Under the pieces are notes generated by a model. The model did not search any database. It had not been told where the DNA came from and saw only the letters and a program-made list of their open reading frames with translations. A stretch of 64,000 nucleotides of DNA from Streptomyces caatingaensis (lineage in GTDB: Bacteria > Actinomycetota > Actinomycetes > Streptomycetales > Streptomycetaceae). A program made the position numbers and the translations under genes. The DNA lies in contig NZ_LFXA01000011.1 of NCBI RefSeq assembly GCF_001187435.1, positions 124,001-188,000 of the forward strand. Direction: 5' to 3'. Of the stretch, positions 53,843 to 62,271 are shown one piece after another (within the stretch, counting starts at the first letter, position 1; each line of letters starts with the position of its first letter).

Positions 53843-55426
53843 ATGAGCAATCTCGAAGGTGCGCCCGAAGAGGCGAGTGACGTCCGCGGGCGCGTCGCCG
53901 AGCTGCACGCCATCCGCGAGCAGGTTCGGCGTGGTCCCAGCGACCGGGCTACCCAGGCACAGAAGGCCAAGGGGAAGCTGACGGCCCGCGAGCGTATCGA
54001 TCTGCTGCTGGACGAGGGCTCCTTCTGCGAGGTCGAGCCGCTGCGGCGGCACCGGGCCACCGGGTTCGGCCTGGAGGCCAAGAAGCCGTACACCGACGGT
54101 GTGATCACCGGCTGGGGCACCGTCCACGGCCGTACGGTCTTCGTCTACGCCCATGACTTCCGGATCTTCGGCGGCGCGCTGGGCGAGGCCCACGCCACCA
54201 AGATCCACAAGATCATGGACATGGCCATCGCCGCCGGCGCCCCCCTGGTCTCGCTCAACGACGGCGCCGGCGCCCGCATCCAGGAGGGCGTCTCCGCGCT
54301 GGCCGGCTACGGCGGCATCTTCCAGCGCAACACCAAGGCGTCGGGCGTCATCCCGCAGATCTCGGTGATGCTCGGCCCGTGCGCGGGCGGCGCGGCCTAC
54401 TCGCCGGCCCTGACCGACTTCGTCTTCATGGTCCGCGAGACCTCGCAGATGTTCATCACCGGCCCGGACGTGGTCAAGGCGGTGACCGGCGAGGAGATCA
54501 CGCAGAACGGGCTCGGCGGCGCGGACGTGCACGCCGAGACCTCCGGCGTCGCGCACTTCGCCTACGACGACGAGGAGACCTGCCTGGAGGAGGTCCGCTA
54601 CCTCCTCTCGCTCCTCCCGCAGAACAACCGCGAGAACCCGCCGCGGGTCGTCTGCGAGGACCCGGCCGACCGCACCGGCGAGGCCCTGCTGGACCTCGTC
54701 CCCGCGGACGGCAACCGGCCCTACGACATGCGCAAGGTCATCGAGGAGATCGTCGACGACGGCGAGTACCTCGAGGTCCACGAGCGCTGGGCCACCAACA
54801 TCATCGTGGCCCTGGCCCGGCTCGACGGCCAGGTCGTCGGCGTCATCGCCAACCAGCCGCAGTCCCTCGCCGGTGTCCTCGACATCGAGGCGTCGGAGAA
54901 GGCGGCGCGGTTCATCCAGATGTGCGACGCCTTCAACATCCCCATCGTCACCCTTCTGGACGTACCCGGCTTCCTGCCGGGCGTCGACCAGGAGCACGGC
55001 GGGATCATCCGGCACGGCGCCAAGCTGCTCTACGCCTACTGCAACGCGACCGTGCCGCGGATCTCCGTGATCCTGCGCAAGGCGTACGGCGGCGCGTACA
55101 TCGTCATGGACTCGCAGTCGATCGGCGCGGACCTCACGTTCGCCTGGCCGACCAACGAGATCGCCGTCATGGGCGCCGAGGGCGCCGCCAACGTCATCTT
55201 CCGCAAGCAGATCGCCGAGGCCGACGATCCGGACGCGATGCGGTCCCGCATGGTCAAGGAGTACAAGGCCGAGCTCATGCACCCGTACTACGCGGCCGAG
55301 CGCGGTCTCGTGGACGACGTCATCGACCCGGTCGAGACCCGGCAGGTGCTCATCCGGTCGCTGGCGATGCTCGCCACCAAGCACGCGGACCTGCCGTCGC
55401 GCAAGCACGGCAACCCGCCCCAGTAG
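53843..55426 (+). CDS. accB: Acyl-CoA carboxylase carboxyltransferase (beta) subunit
   Basis: A 527-residue carboxyltransferase subunit of the biotin-dependent acyl-CoA carboxylase. Acyl-CoA and biotin-binding glycine motifs are GPCAGGAAYSPALTDFVFMV and the KAYGGAYIVMDS region. Residue 420 is Ile (55100-55102). In S. coelicolor, Ile420 in AccB versus Asp422 in PccB sets acyl-CoA specificity, so this is AccB-type rather than propionyl-CoA-specific. accE follows 16 bp downstream, as in the known accBE pair. Confidence 0.95.
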   Translation: MSNLEGAPEEASDVRGRVAELHAIREQVRRGPSDRATQAQKAKGKLTARERIDLLLDEGSFCEVEPLRRHRATGFGLEAKKPYTDGVITGWGTVHGRTVFVYAHDFRIFGGALGEAHATKIHKIMDMAIAAGAPLVSLNDGAGARIQEGVSALAGYGGIFQRNTKASGVIPQISVMLGPCAGGAAYSPALTDFVFMVRETSQMFITGPDVVKAVTGEEITQNGLGGADVHAETSGVAHFAYDDEETCLEEVRYLLSLLPQNNRENPPRVVCEDPADRTGEALLDLVPADGNRPYDMRKVIEEIVDDGEYLEVHERWATNIIVALARLDGQVVGVIANQPQSLAGVLDIEASEKAARFIQMCDAFNIPIVTLLDVPGFLPGVDQEHGGIIRHGAKLLYAYCNATVPRISVILRKAYGGAYIVMDSQSIGADLTFAWPTNEIAVMGAEGAANVIFRKQIAEADDPDAMRSRMVKEYKAELMHPYYAAERGLVDDVIDPVETRQVLIRSLAMLATKHADLPSRKHGNPPQ

Positions 55427-55442
55427 AAGGAACCGAAGCGAC

Positions 55443-55634
55443 ATGACTGACACGCTCGTCCGCGTGGAGAAGGGCCAGGCCGGGCCCGAGGAGCTCGCCG
55501 CCGTCACGGCCGTGCTGCTCGCCCGCGCCTCGGCCGGGGCGGCCGCCGTGCCGGCGCCTCGGCGGTCCGCGGCGACCTGGCGGCGCCTCGAGCGGTCCGC
55601 CGGCTTCACGGCGGCCCACAGCTGGCAGGGCTGA
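55443..55634 (+). CDS. accE: Acyl-CoA carboxylase epsilon subunit
   Basis: A 63-residue small subunit that stabilises and stimulates the actinobacterial acyl-CoA carboxylase. It has the family's VRVEKGQAGPEELAAVTAVL N-terminal core and a C-terminal tryptophan-rich tail. It follows accB in the same operon. Fast sequence drift is normal for these proteins. Confidence 0.9.
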   Translation: MTDTLVRVEKGQAGPEELAAVTAVLLARASAGAAAVPAPRRSAATWRRLERSAGFTAAHSWQG

Positions 55635-55649
55635 CGCCCGCACGCATGC

Positions 55650-55701
55650 GAAGGGCCCGCGCCCCGGGGAGGGGGTGCGGGCCCTTCCGGCTTCGCCGGA
55701 A
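55650..55701. terminator. Double hairpin between accE and the conservon
   Basis: GAAGGGCCCGC (55650-55660) pairs with GCGGGCCCTTC (55677-55687), with an inner CCCC/GGGG stem. TTCCGGC (55685-55691) then pairs with GCCGGAA (55695-55701), overlapping the first arm. The convergent genes make this a bidirectional terminator. Confidence 0.8.
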
Positions 55702-55742
55702 CGACGCCCCAGCCCCTCTGGGGGAGGGGGTGGGGCGAATCC

Positions 55743-56324
55743 CTACCGCAGGCGCGCCATCAGCGCATGCTCCACGAGCGTGATGAGCGCGCTCTTCGCC
55801 TCGTTGCGATGACGGGCGTCCGTCGTGATGATCGGCGCGTCGGGGCCGATCTGCAGCGCCTCGCGCACCTCGTCCGGCGTATACGGCTGATGCCCGTCGA
55901 AGCCGTTCAGCGCGATGACGAACGGCAGGCCGCTGTTCTCGAAGTAGTCGACCGCCGGGAAGCAGTCGGCGAGCCGCCGGGTGTCGACCAGGACGACCGC
56001 CCCGATGGCACCGCGGACGAGGTCGTCCCACATGAACCAGAACCGGTCCTGCCCGGGCGTGCCGAACAGGTAGAGGATCAGGTCCTGGTCCAGGGTGATA
56101 CGGCCGAAGTCCATCGCCACGGTCGTCGTGGTCTTGTCCGGCGCGTGCGTGAGGTCGTCGATGCCCGCCGACGCGGACGTCATCACGGCCTCCGTGCGCA
56201 GCGGGTTGATCTCCGAGACCGCGCCGACGAACGTGGTCTTGCCCACGCCGAAGCCACCGGCCACCACGATCTTCGCGGAGGTGGTGGAGCGGGCTGCCTC
56301 GCCGCTAGAGGTTCCGAAGTCCAC
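55743..56324 (-). CDS. cvnD: Conservon 1 GTPase CvnD
   Basis: A 193-residue small Ras-like GTPase of a conservon. Motifs: P-loop GGFGVGKTTF (G1), FGTPGQDRFWFMWDD (G3) and ALNGFDG (a NKxD-like G4, N140-G-F-D143). In conservons CvnD associates with CvnA, CvnB and CvnC at the membrane. The start is GTG 56324, overlapping cvnC by 20 bp, a coupling seen in both copies here. From memory, its place after accE resembles the Cvn1 cluster of S. coelicolor. Confidence 0.93.
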   Translation of the reverse strand: MDFGTSSGEAARSTTSAKIVVAGGFGVGKTTFVGAVSEINPLRTEAVMTSASAGIDDLTHAPDKTTTTVAMDFGRITLDQDLILYLFGTPGQDRFWFMWDDLVRGAIGAVVLVDTRRLADCFPAVDYFENSGLPFVIALNGFDGHQPYTPDEVREALQIGPDAPIITTDARHRNEAKSALITLVEHALMARLR

Positions 56325-56841
56325 TGAGCACCCTTTCGAGCAGTGTCACGTCAGGCTGGCCGCCGGCGGCCGCGTCGCCGCCGGGCTGATGAATGGCGAC
56401 GAGCCCGGCCTCGGCCAAGTCGGCGACGAGGATTCGGGCGACGCCGAGCGGGATGGACAGAAGTGCGGAGATCTCGGCGACCGACTTGATCTCGCGGCAC
56501 AGATGGCAGATGCGCTGGTGCTCCGGCAACTGCCCCTGGAGGCGGTCCGGCTGGGCCGTGGTGTGCACCAGCGCCTCGATGGCGAGCTGGTAGCGGGGCC
56601 GCGTCCGGCCGCCGGTCATGGCGTACGGACGGACCAGCGGGCTCTGCTTGTTGCCGGCCGGCGCGCCGGGGCGCCGGTGCTGGCCCCTGCCCTGGCCCGC
56701 CGCCGGGGGCGGGGGCGGGTAGGCGGCCGGGGGTTCGGGCTGGGCCCGTGGCGTGGGCGCGGAGGGGAAGTTGAAGCGGTTCAGCGGCAGTCCTGCCTGC
56801 TGATCATTGCCATACGGGTAACCGCCTGGGGGCGTTGCCAC
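56305..56841 (-). CDS. cvnC: Conservon 1 DUF742 protein CvnC
   Basis: A 178-residue DUF742 protein. A long proline-rich N-terminal extension precedes the core: LVRPYAMTGGRTRPRYQLAIEALV, HQRICHLCREIKSVAEISALLSIPLGVARILVADLAEAGLV, VTLLERVLSGLRNL, with winged-helix character. CvnC is an adaptor of the complex, possibly linking CvnD to CvnB. GTG 56841 is fixed by GGAGGAGG 4-5 nt upstream. It overlaps cvnD. Confidence 0.92.
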   Translation of the reverse strand: MATPPGGYPYGNDQQAGLPLNRFNFPSAPTPRAQPEPPAAYPPPPPAAGQGRGQHRRPGAPAGNKQSPLVRPYAMTGGRTRPRYQLAIEALVHTTAQPDRLQGQLPEHQRICHLCREIKSVAEISALLSIPLGVARILVADLAEAGLVAIHQPGGDAAAGGQPDVTLLERVLSGLRNL

Positions 56842-56925
56842 GTCTCCTCCTCCGAGCTTCCTGTCTGCTGCTGGTCGCGCCACCGCACCTTAAGGCGCGG
56901 TGGCGCGAAACGCACTGCCTCTTTG

Positions 56926-57348
56926 CTAGTTGAGAAGGCTCCCCTGCAGTTCGGCGCGGAGGTCGGGCGTCAGCACGTTGCCCGCGCGGTCGACCAGGAG
57001 GGCCATCTCGTAGCCCACGAGGCCGATGTCGCACTCCGGGTGCGCCAGGACGGCCAGCGACGAGCCGTCCGAGATCGACATGATGAAGAGGAAGCCGCGC
57101 TCCATCTCCACCACGGTCTGGTTCACGGCGCCGCCCTCGAAGATCCGGGACGCACCCGCGGTCAGCGAGGTCAGGCCGGAGGCCACCGCCGCCAGCTGGT
57201 CCGCGCGGTCCCGCGGAAACCCTTCGGACATGGCCAGAAGGAGTCCGTCGGCGGAGACCACGACGGTGTGGGACACCCCTGGGGTGTTCTCCACGAAACT
57301 GGTGATCAACCAGTTCAGGTTCTGCGCCGCCTGGCTCATCGGGCTCAC
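56926..57348 (-). CDS. cvnB: Conservon 1 roadblock/LC7 protein CvnB
   Basis: A 140-residue roadblock-fold protein (AQNLNWLITSFVENTPGVSH, VVVSADGLLLAMSEGFPRDRADQLAAVASGLTSL). In conservons it pairs with the GTPase, comparable to MglB with MglA. GTG 57348 is favoured by AGGAG 7 nt upstream; ATG 57339 lies in the same frame. One base separates it from the cvnA stop. Confidence 0.93.
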   Translation of the reverse strand: MSPMSQAAQNLNWLITSFVENTPGVSHTVVVSADGLLLAMSEGFPRDRADQLAAVASGLTSLTAGASRIFEGGAVNQTVVEMERGFLFIMSISDGSSLAVLAHPECDIGLVGYEMALLVDRAGNVLTPDLRAELQGSLLN

Positions 57349-57349
57349 A

Positions 57350-60300
57350 CTAACGCTCCTGCTCGTAGGTGCCGCCGGGGCCGAAGCCCTGGTCGTGTTG
57401 CTGGTGCTGCTCCTGCGCGGTGATCGCGGGGAACTCCGAGGAGTCCGTTCCCGCGCTGCGCCCCTGCTGGACACCGCGGCGCAGGTTGGCGAGCCGGCCG
57501 CGGACGTCCTCCGGTGCTCGGGATATCTGCGGCTGCCCCGGTCGCTGCGCCGCGGCGTCCGCCGCCTTGCCCTCGACCAGATTGGCCCTGGGCACCCGGC
57601 GGGGGAGACCGGAGGAGGTCATTCCACCGGCCTTCGGCGTCCGGAGCTGCTCGGCGCGGTGCCAGCGCTCGTCGTTGGCCGACTGCGCCGCGGCTCCGCC
57701 CTCGTCCGCCCTCTCGGACTGCCGGGACCCGTCCGCTGCTCCGCCGTCCCTGGTGGCCTCCTCGCCCGTGTCCGCCTGCTGCCACCGCTTGTCGCGCAGC
57801 GGCAGACCGGACCCGGTCAGCGAGGGAGGGCCGCTCGTGGCGGGGCCCGGACGGTCGAACTCTACGCGCTCCGGCTGGGCCGTGTCAGCGGTCGGCTGAG
57901 ATTCCGATTCCGCTCCGTAACCCGGCGTGTACGCATGCTGGTACGTACCTGACTCGGCCCACTCGCCTTGCGCGGCCGGGGCGTTGTAGTCGCCGTACGT
58001 CTGCTGGTCCGTGAAGCCGCCCTGGGCGTAGCCGCCTTCCGTATACGGGAAGGGGGTCTGCTGGGTGTCGTGCGGCGCGGGGGAGTGCGGGCCGGGGGCC
58101 TGCGGTGCCGGGTAGTCGTGGGACTGCTGCTCGGGGAACAGCGGGTCGCCCGGGGCGGATTGCGCCGCGGCCTGGGCCTGCGCCTCCTCCAGGGCCGCCC
58201 GGCGCTCCTCGCGCAGCCGCGAGCGGCCCAGCGGGTCGAGCGCGCGGTCGCCGGCGTTCGGCGCCGCCTCGTAGCGCGAGTCGTCGAAGCCGAGTTCCGC
58301 CGCGGTGCGCGTGCCCGGCACGGCCGGGGCGGCCTGCTGCTCGGGGACGATGCGGGAGACCGTGAAGTCGTCGCCGGCCGTCTCGTCCTCGCCGCCGCCA
58401 CCGTGCGTGATGCGCTCGGGGAGCATGACCAGCGAGGTGGTGCCGGCCTGTTCGCCGGAGGGGCGCAGCTGGACGCGGATGTCGTGCCGCATGGCCAGCC
58501 GGCCGACCACGAACAGGCCCATGCGCTGGGAGATCGCGGCGTCCACGGTCGGCGGGTTGGCCAGCCGGTGGTTGATGTCCGCGAAGTCCTCGGGGGTGAG
58601 CCCGATGCCCTTGTCGTGGATCTCGATCATCACGCGGCCGTCGGGCAGCCGGGTCGCGGTGACGCGGACCTTGGTGTGCGGGGAGGAGAACGTGGTGGCG
58701 TTCTCCAGCAGCTCGGCGAGCAGGTGCACGAGGTCGGTCACGGCCAGGCCGTGGATCTCGGCCTCCGGGACGCCGTCCAGCTCGATGCGCTCGTACGCCT
58801 CCACCTCGGAGGAGGCCGCGCGGAGCACGTCCACCAGCGGGATCGGCTGGTCCCAGCGGCGGCCGGGCTCCTCGCCGGCGAGGATGAGGAGGTTCTCGCC
58901 GTTGCGGCGCATGCGGGTGGCGAGGTGGTCGAGCCGGAAGAGGTTCTCCAGCTGGTCCGGGTCGGCCTCGTTGTTCTCCAGCCCGGTGATGAGCTCCAGC
59001 TGGCCCTCGATCAGGCTCTGGTTGCGGCGCGAGAGGTTGGTGAAGATCGCGTTGACGTTGCCCCGCAGCATGGCCTGCTCGGCGGCGAGCCGGACGGCCT
59101 CGCGGTGGACCTGGTCGAAGGCGCGGGCGACCTCGCCGATCTCGTCCTTGGTGGTGATCGGGATCGGCTGCACCCGGGTGTCGATCCGGCCCGGCTCGGT
59201 GCGCGAGAGCTGGTCGACCAGCGCGGGCAGGCGCTGCTCGGCGACCTCGAAGGCGGCGCCGCGCAGCCGGCGCATGCTGCGGCTCATCGAGCGGGCGATG
59301 CGCCCGGCCACGAAGAACGCGGCGAGCAGGGCGACCACCATGACCGAGGAGTTGACGAGGGCGTCGCGCTGGGCGTCCTCGGAGACCTTGCCGGCCTCGT
59401 CCACGGCCTTGTCGGTCAGGTACTTCTCGACGTCGCGGTAGGCCTCGAACTTGCCGGTGGACAGGGCGTACCAGCTCTTGGCGGTGATGCCCTGCGCGGC
59501 CAGCCGCTGGTCGTCGGCGCCGGACATGATGGCCAGGGCGGCCTTGTTCTGCTTGTCCGACTGCGCCTTGGCGGCCAGCGTGTCCGACAGGCGCTGGACG
59601 TCGGCCTTGGAGCCGCCGCTGCGGTACTCGTCCGCGGCAATGTACTCCAGGAAGTTGTAGGAGGAGAAGGAGGTCAGCAGGAACTGCCGGTCCTTCGCGC
59701 TCATCTGGGGCCTGGCCAGCAGGTGCGCGCCCATGGAGCGCTGCAGCGACTCGGCGGCCTTCGCCAGCGAGACCGCGTAGACCATGCGGCCGTAGGAGGT
59801 GACGGTGCCGGTGCCCAGGCCGAGTTCGTTGGTGAAGGCCATCAGCGGACGCTGGATGGAGCCGTAGGCGTCCTCGGTCTTGGCCGCCTCGCTCCGGTAG
59901 GCGTTCTTCCGGATGGCCGGAAGCTTCGGCTCGGCGTCGCGGACGGCCTTCAGACGGCGCTGGAGGCTCTCGGTGTCCGGCATGGACGTGACGGCCTTGT
60001 CGAAGGCCGCGCGGGCCGAATCGGTCGTCTCGCGGGCCTTCTTGACGGCCTCGTCGTCGCGCTCGCCGGAGAGCAGCGGGATGACGCTCGCGTCGCGCTC
60101 CTCCAGGATCGCCTGCGCGTAGTCGGCGGCGGAGCGCACGACGCGGGCGGTGTCCGCGGCGTCCTCGGCCTCGGTCCAGGTGTCGACCGACTTCTTGACG
60201 TCGAGTCCGCCGAAGACGAGGGCGACGAGCACCGGGATGAGGAGGATCGCGTTCAGCCGGGTGGCCACCCGCCAGTTGCGCGGCGAGAAGCGGCCGCCCT

Positions 60301-60421
60301 CGCCCTGGGGCACGGCGACGGGCTCGGGGGCGCCGGGGGAGGACGCCGCCTGTGACGGTGGTGTGAAGTTGCCCCGCGCGTCTCGTGCCTGCTGCGCGGT
60401 GCCTGTCTTTCTTCGCCTCAC
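57350..60421 (-). CDS. cvnA: Conservon 1 sensor-kinase-like protein CvnA
   Basis: A 1023-residue membrane protein. A helix (LNAILLIPVLVALVFGG) and a second (VMVVALLAAFFVAGRIARS) flank an extracytoplasmic nitrate/sensor-like region (around residues 75-380). A HAMP-like linker, a dimerisation region (SRRNQSLIEGQLELITGLE, LFRLDHLATRMRR) and a HATPase-c domain follow (LAELLENATTFSS, IHDKGIGLTPEDF, GLFVVGRLAMRH). The last third is low-complexity and disordered until a conserved tail (SGLPRRVPRANLVEG; RGRLANLRRGVQQGR). Start GTG 60421 (MRRRKTG) matches the usual short basic start. Confidence 0.9.
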   Translation of the reverse strand: MRRRKTGTAQQARDARGNFTPPSQAASSPGAPEPVAVPQGEGGRFSPRNWRVATRLNAILLIPVLVALVFGGLDVKKSVDTWTEAEDAADTARVVRSAADYAQAILEERDASVIPLLSGERDDEAVKKARETTDSARAAFDKAVTSMPDTESLQRRLKAVRDAEPKLPAIRKNAYRSEAAKTEDAYGSIQRPLMAFTNELGLGTGTVTSYGRMVYAVSLAKAAESLQRSMGAHLLARPQMSAKDRQFLLTSFSSYNFLEYIAADEYRSGGSKADVQRLSDTLAAKAQSDKQNKAALAIMSGADDQRLAAQGITAKSWYALSTGKFEAYRDVEKYLTDKAVDEAGKVSEDAQRDALVNSSVMVVALLAAFFVAGRIARSMSRSMRRLRGAAFEVAEQRLPALVDQLSRTEPGRIDTRVQPIPITTKDEIGEVARAFDQVHREAVRLAAEQAMLRGNVNAIFTNLSRRNQSLIEGQLELITGLENNEADPDQLENLFRLDHLATRMRRNGENLLILAGEEPGRRWDQPIPLVDVLRAASSEVEAYERIELDGVPEAEIHGLAVTDLVHLLAELLENATTFSSPHTKVRVTATRLPDGRVMIEIHDKGIGLTPEDFADINHRLANPPTVDAAISQRMGLFVVGRLAMRHDIRVQLRPSGEQAGTTSLVMLPERITHGGGGEDETAGDDFTVSRIVPEQQAAPAVPGTRTAAELGFDDSRYEAAPNAGDRALDPLGRSRLREERRAALEEAQAQAAAQSAPGDPLFPEQQSHDYPAPQAPGPHSPAPHDTQQTPFPYTEGGYAQGGFTDQQTYGDYNAPAAQGEWAESGTYQHAYTPGYGAESESQPTADTAQPERVEFDRPGPATSGPPSLTGSGLPLRDKRWQQADTGEEATRDGGAADGSRQSERADEGGAAAQSANDERWHRAEQLRTPKAGGMTSSGLPRRVPRANLVEGKAADAAAQRPGQPQISRAPEDVRGRLANLRRGVQQGRSAGTDSSEFPAITAQEQHQQHDQGFGPGGTYEQER

Positions 60422-60775
60422 TCGTCCAACAACCTCTCGGCGCCGGCACGGGGGGTCGTGCCGTCTTTCGGCTGGACCGTCGACGGCCCAGTTCGGGAAA
60501 TTCCAGCACGCCGGGCAGGCGCGTTCCAAACACCGGGCGGAGCCGGTGCCCGGCGCGACGGACGCGACATAAAACGGGCATTAAGAGCGAGCGGCGCCAA
60601 AAGGCGGGCCGTTCGTGCGCGCAGCGGAAGCGGGCGAACGCGGACCGTGCTGCCGTCCTGTCGCGAGCGGGTCAATTCACTGTCGAAACGTTATGAAGCG
60701 CGGCGGCGGGCCGTGGCCAATCCCACAGCCCGCCGGAATTCGATCTTCCGCGCTTTTGCGGTCACTTGACGCGGA
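60422..60775. other. Intergenic region between the two conservons
   Basis: 354 bp separate cvnA (minus strand) and the next cvnD (minus strand). It must hold the promoter of conservon 1. I see CACCGG...CCGGTG (60531-60548), CGCCAAAAGGCG and some AT-rich stretches, but no convincing -10/-35 pair or ORF. Confidence 0.4.
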
Positions 60776-61357
60776 TTACTTGAGACGGGCCATCAGCGCG
60801 TGCTCGACCAGCGTGATGAGCGTGCTCTTCGCCTCGTTCCGGTGCCGCGCGTCGGTGGTGACGATGGGCGCGTCGGGGCCGATCTGCAGCGCCTCGCGCA
60901 CTTCCTCGGGAGCGTAGGGCTGTTCGCCGTTGAACCCGTTGAGGGCGATGACGAACGGCAGGCCGCTGTTCTCGAAGTAGTCGACCGCCGGGAAGCAGTC
61001 GGCGAGCCGCCGGGTGTCGACCAGGACGACCGCCCCGATGGCACCGCGGACGAGGTCGTCCCACATGAACCAGAACCGGTCCTGCCCGGGCGTGCCGAAC
61101 AGATACAGGATCAGGTCGTCGTCCAGGGTGATGCGGCCGAAGTCCATGGCGACGGTCGTCGTCGTCTTGTCCTGGACGTGGCTCAGGTCGTCGATGCCCG
61201 CGGACGCGGACGTCATCACGGCCTCGGTGCGCAGCGGGCTGATCTCCGAGACGGCGCCGACGAAGGTGGTCTTGCCCACGCCGAAGCCGCCGGCCACCAC
61301 GATCTTCGCGGAGGTGGTGGAGCGGCCGGCGTTCCCGCTAGAGCTTCCGAAGTCCAC
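60776..61357 (-). CDS. cvnD: Conservon 2 GTPase CvnD
   Basis: A 193-residue paralogue of the conservon 1 GTPase, nearly identical over most of its length. G1 (GGFGVGKTTF) and G3 (FGTPGQDRFW) are intact. At G4 the motif reads N140-G-F-N143, so the Asp that usually selects guanine is Asn here. A 158-bp block is identical at DNA level to the first copy. It overlaps cvnC by 20 bp. Confidence 0.92.
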   Translation of the reverse strand: MDFGSSSGNAGRSTTSAKIVVAGGFGVGKTTFVGAVSEISPLRTEAVMTSASAGIDDLSHVQDKTTTTVAMDFGRITLDDDLILYLFGTPGQDRFWFMWDDLVRGAIGAVVLVDTRRLADCFPAVDYFENSGLPFVIALNGFNGEQPYAPEEVREALQIGPDAPIVTTDARHRNEAKSTLITLVEHALMARLK

Positions 61358-61745
61358 TGAGAACCCTTTCGAGCAGTGTCACGTCCGGCGTTCCGCCGGT
61401 CTCGCCGCCGCCGCCCGGCTGGTGGATCGCCACCATGCCGGCCTCCGCCAGGTCCGCGACCAGGATCCGCGCCACCCCGAGGGGCATGTTCAGCAGCGCG
61501 GAGACCTCCGCGACCGACTTGACCTCGCGGCACAGGTGGCAGATCCGCTGGTGCTCCGGGAGCAGGGTCCCCAGCTGGGACGGGTCGGCCGTCGAGCTGA
61601 CGAGTGCCTCGATGGCGAGCTGGTAGCGCGGCCGGGTCCGGCCGCCCGTCATGGCGTAGGGACGGACCAGTGGCTGATCGCCCTCACTCCCGTACGGCAT
61701 ATGGTGCGATGCGCCGTACGGGCCGGGCGAGACGGGCGGGGTCAT
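61338..61745 (-). CDS. cvnC: Conservon 2 DUF742 protein CvnC
   Basis: A 135-residue DUF742 protein with the same core as the first copy (LVRPYAMTGGRTRPRYQLAIEAL, CHLCREVKSVAEVSALLNMPLGVARILVADLAEAGM) but a much shorter, non-proline-rich N-terminus. GGAGG lies 3-4 nt before ATG 61745. The two copies therefore differ mainly in their N-terminal extension, perhaps changing partner contacts. Confidence 0.92.
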   Translation of the reverse strand: MTPPVSPGPYGASHHMPYGSEGDQPLVRPYAMTGGRTRPRYQLAIEALVSSTADPSQLGTLLPEHQRICHLCREVKSVAEVSALLNMPLGVARILVADLAEAGMVAIHQPGGGGETGGTPDVTLLERVLSGLRKL

Positions 61746-61848
61746 GAATCCTCCGGGCGGGACAGCAGGAAGGCAATGATGCCGTCGAGCGGGGGCCGGT
61801 GGGAGCTTTCGGCCGTACGGTCGGACGGGATTTGCGGTGTGTGTACGG

Positions 61849-62271
61849 TCAGTTCAGCAGGCTTCCCTGCAGTTCGGCGCGGAGGTCGGGCGTCAGGACG
61901 GTGCCCGCGCGGTCGACCAGGAGGGCCATCTCGTAGCCCACGAGGCCGATGTCGCACTCCGGGTGCGCCAGGACGGCCAGGGAGGAACCGTCCGAGATCG
62001 ACATGATGAAGAGGAAGCCGCGCTCCATCTCCACCACGGTCTGGTTCACGGCGCCGCCCTCGAAGATCCGGCTGGCGCCGGAGGTCAGCGAGGTCAGGCC
62101 GGAGGCCACCGCCGCCAGCTGGTCCGCGCGGTCCCGGGGGAACCCTTCGGACATGGCGAGCAGAAGTCCGTCGGCGGACACCACCACCGTGTGGGACACC
62201 CCCGGGGTGCTCTCCACGAAGTTGGTGATCAACCAGTTCAGATTCTGCGCCGCCTGGCTCATCGGACTCAA
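61849..62271 (-). CDS. cvnB: Conservon 2 roadblock protein CvnB
   Basis: A 140-residue roadblock protein almost identical to the first copy. The equivalent start codon is TTG (62271), directly after the cvnA stop (TAG-TTG) with AGGAG six nt upstream; ATG 62262 is a possible alternative. Use of TTG instead of GTG may lower its translation relative to copy 1. Confidence 0.88.
   Translation of the reverse strand: MSPMSQAAQNLNWLITNFVESTPGVSHTVVVSADGLLLAMSEGFPRDRADQLAAVASGLTSLTSGASRIFEGGAVNQTVVEMERGFLFIMSISDGSSLAVLAHPECDIGLVGYEMALLVDRAGTVLTPDLRAELQGSLLN

Noticed and set aside
60422..60775. Small ORFs in the gap between conservons
   Set aside because: None has a Shine-Dalgarno or family resemblance.
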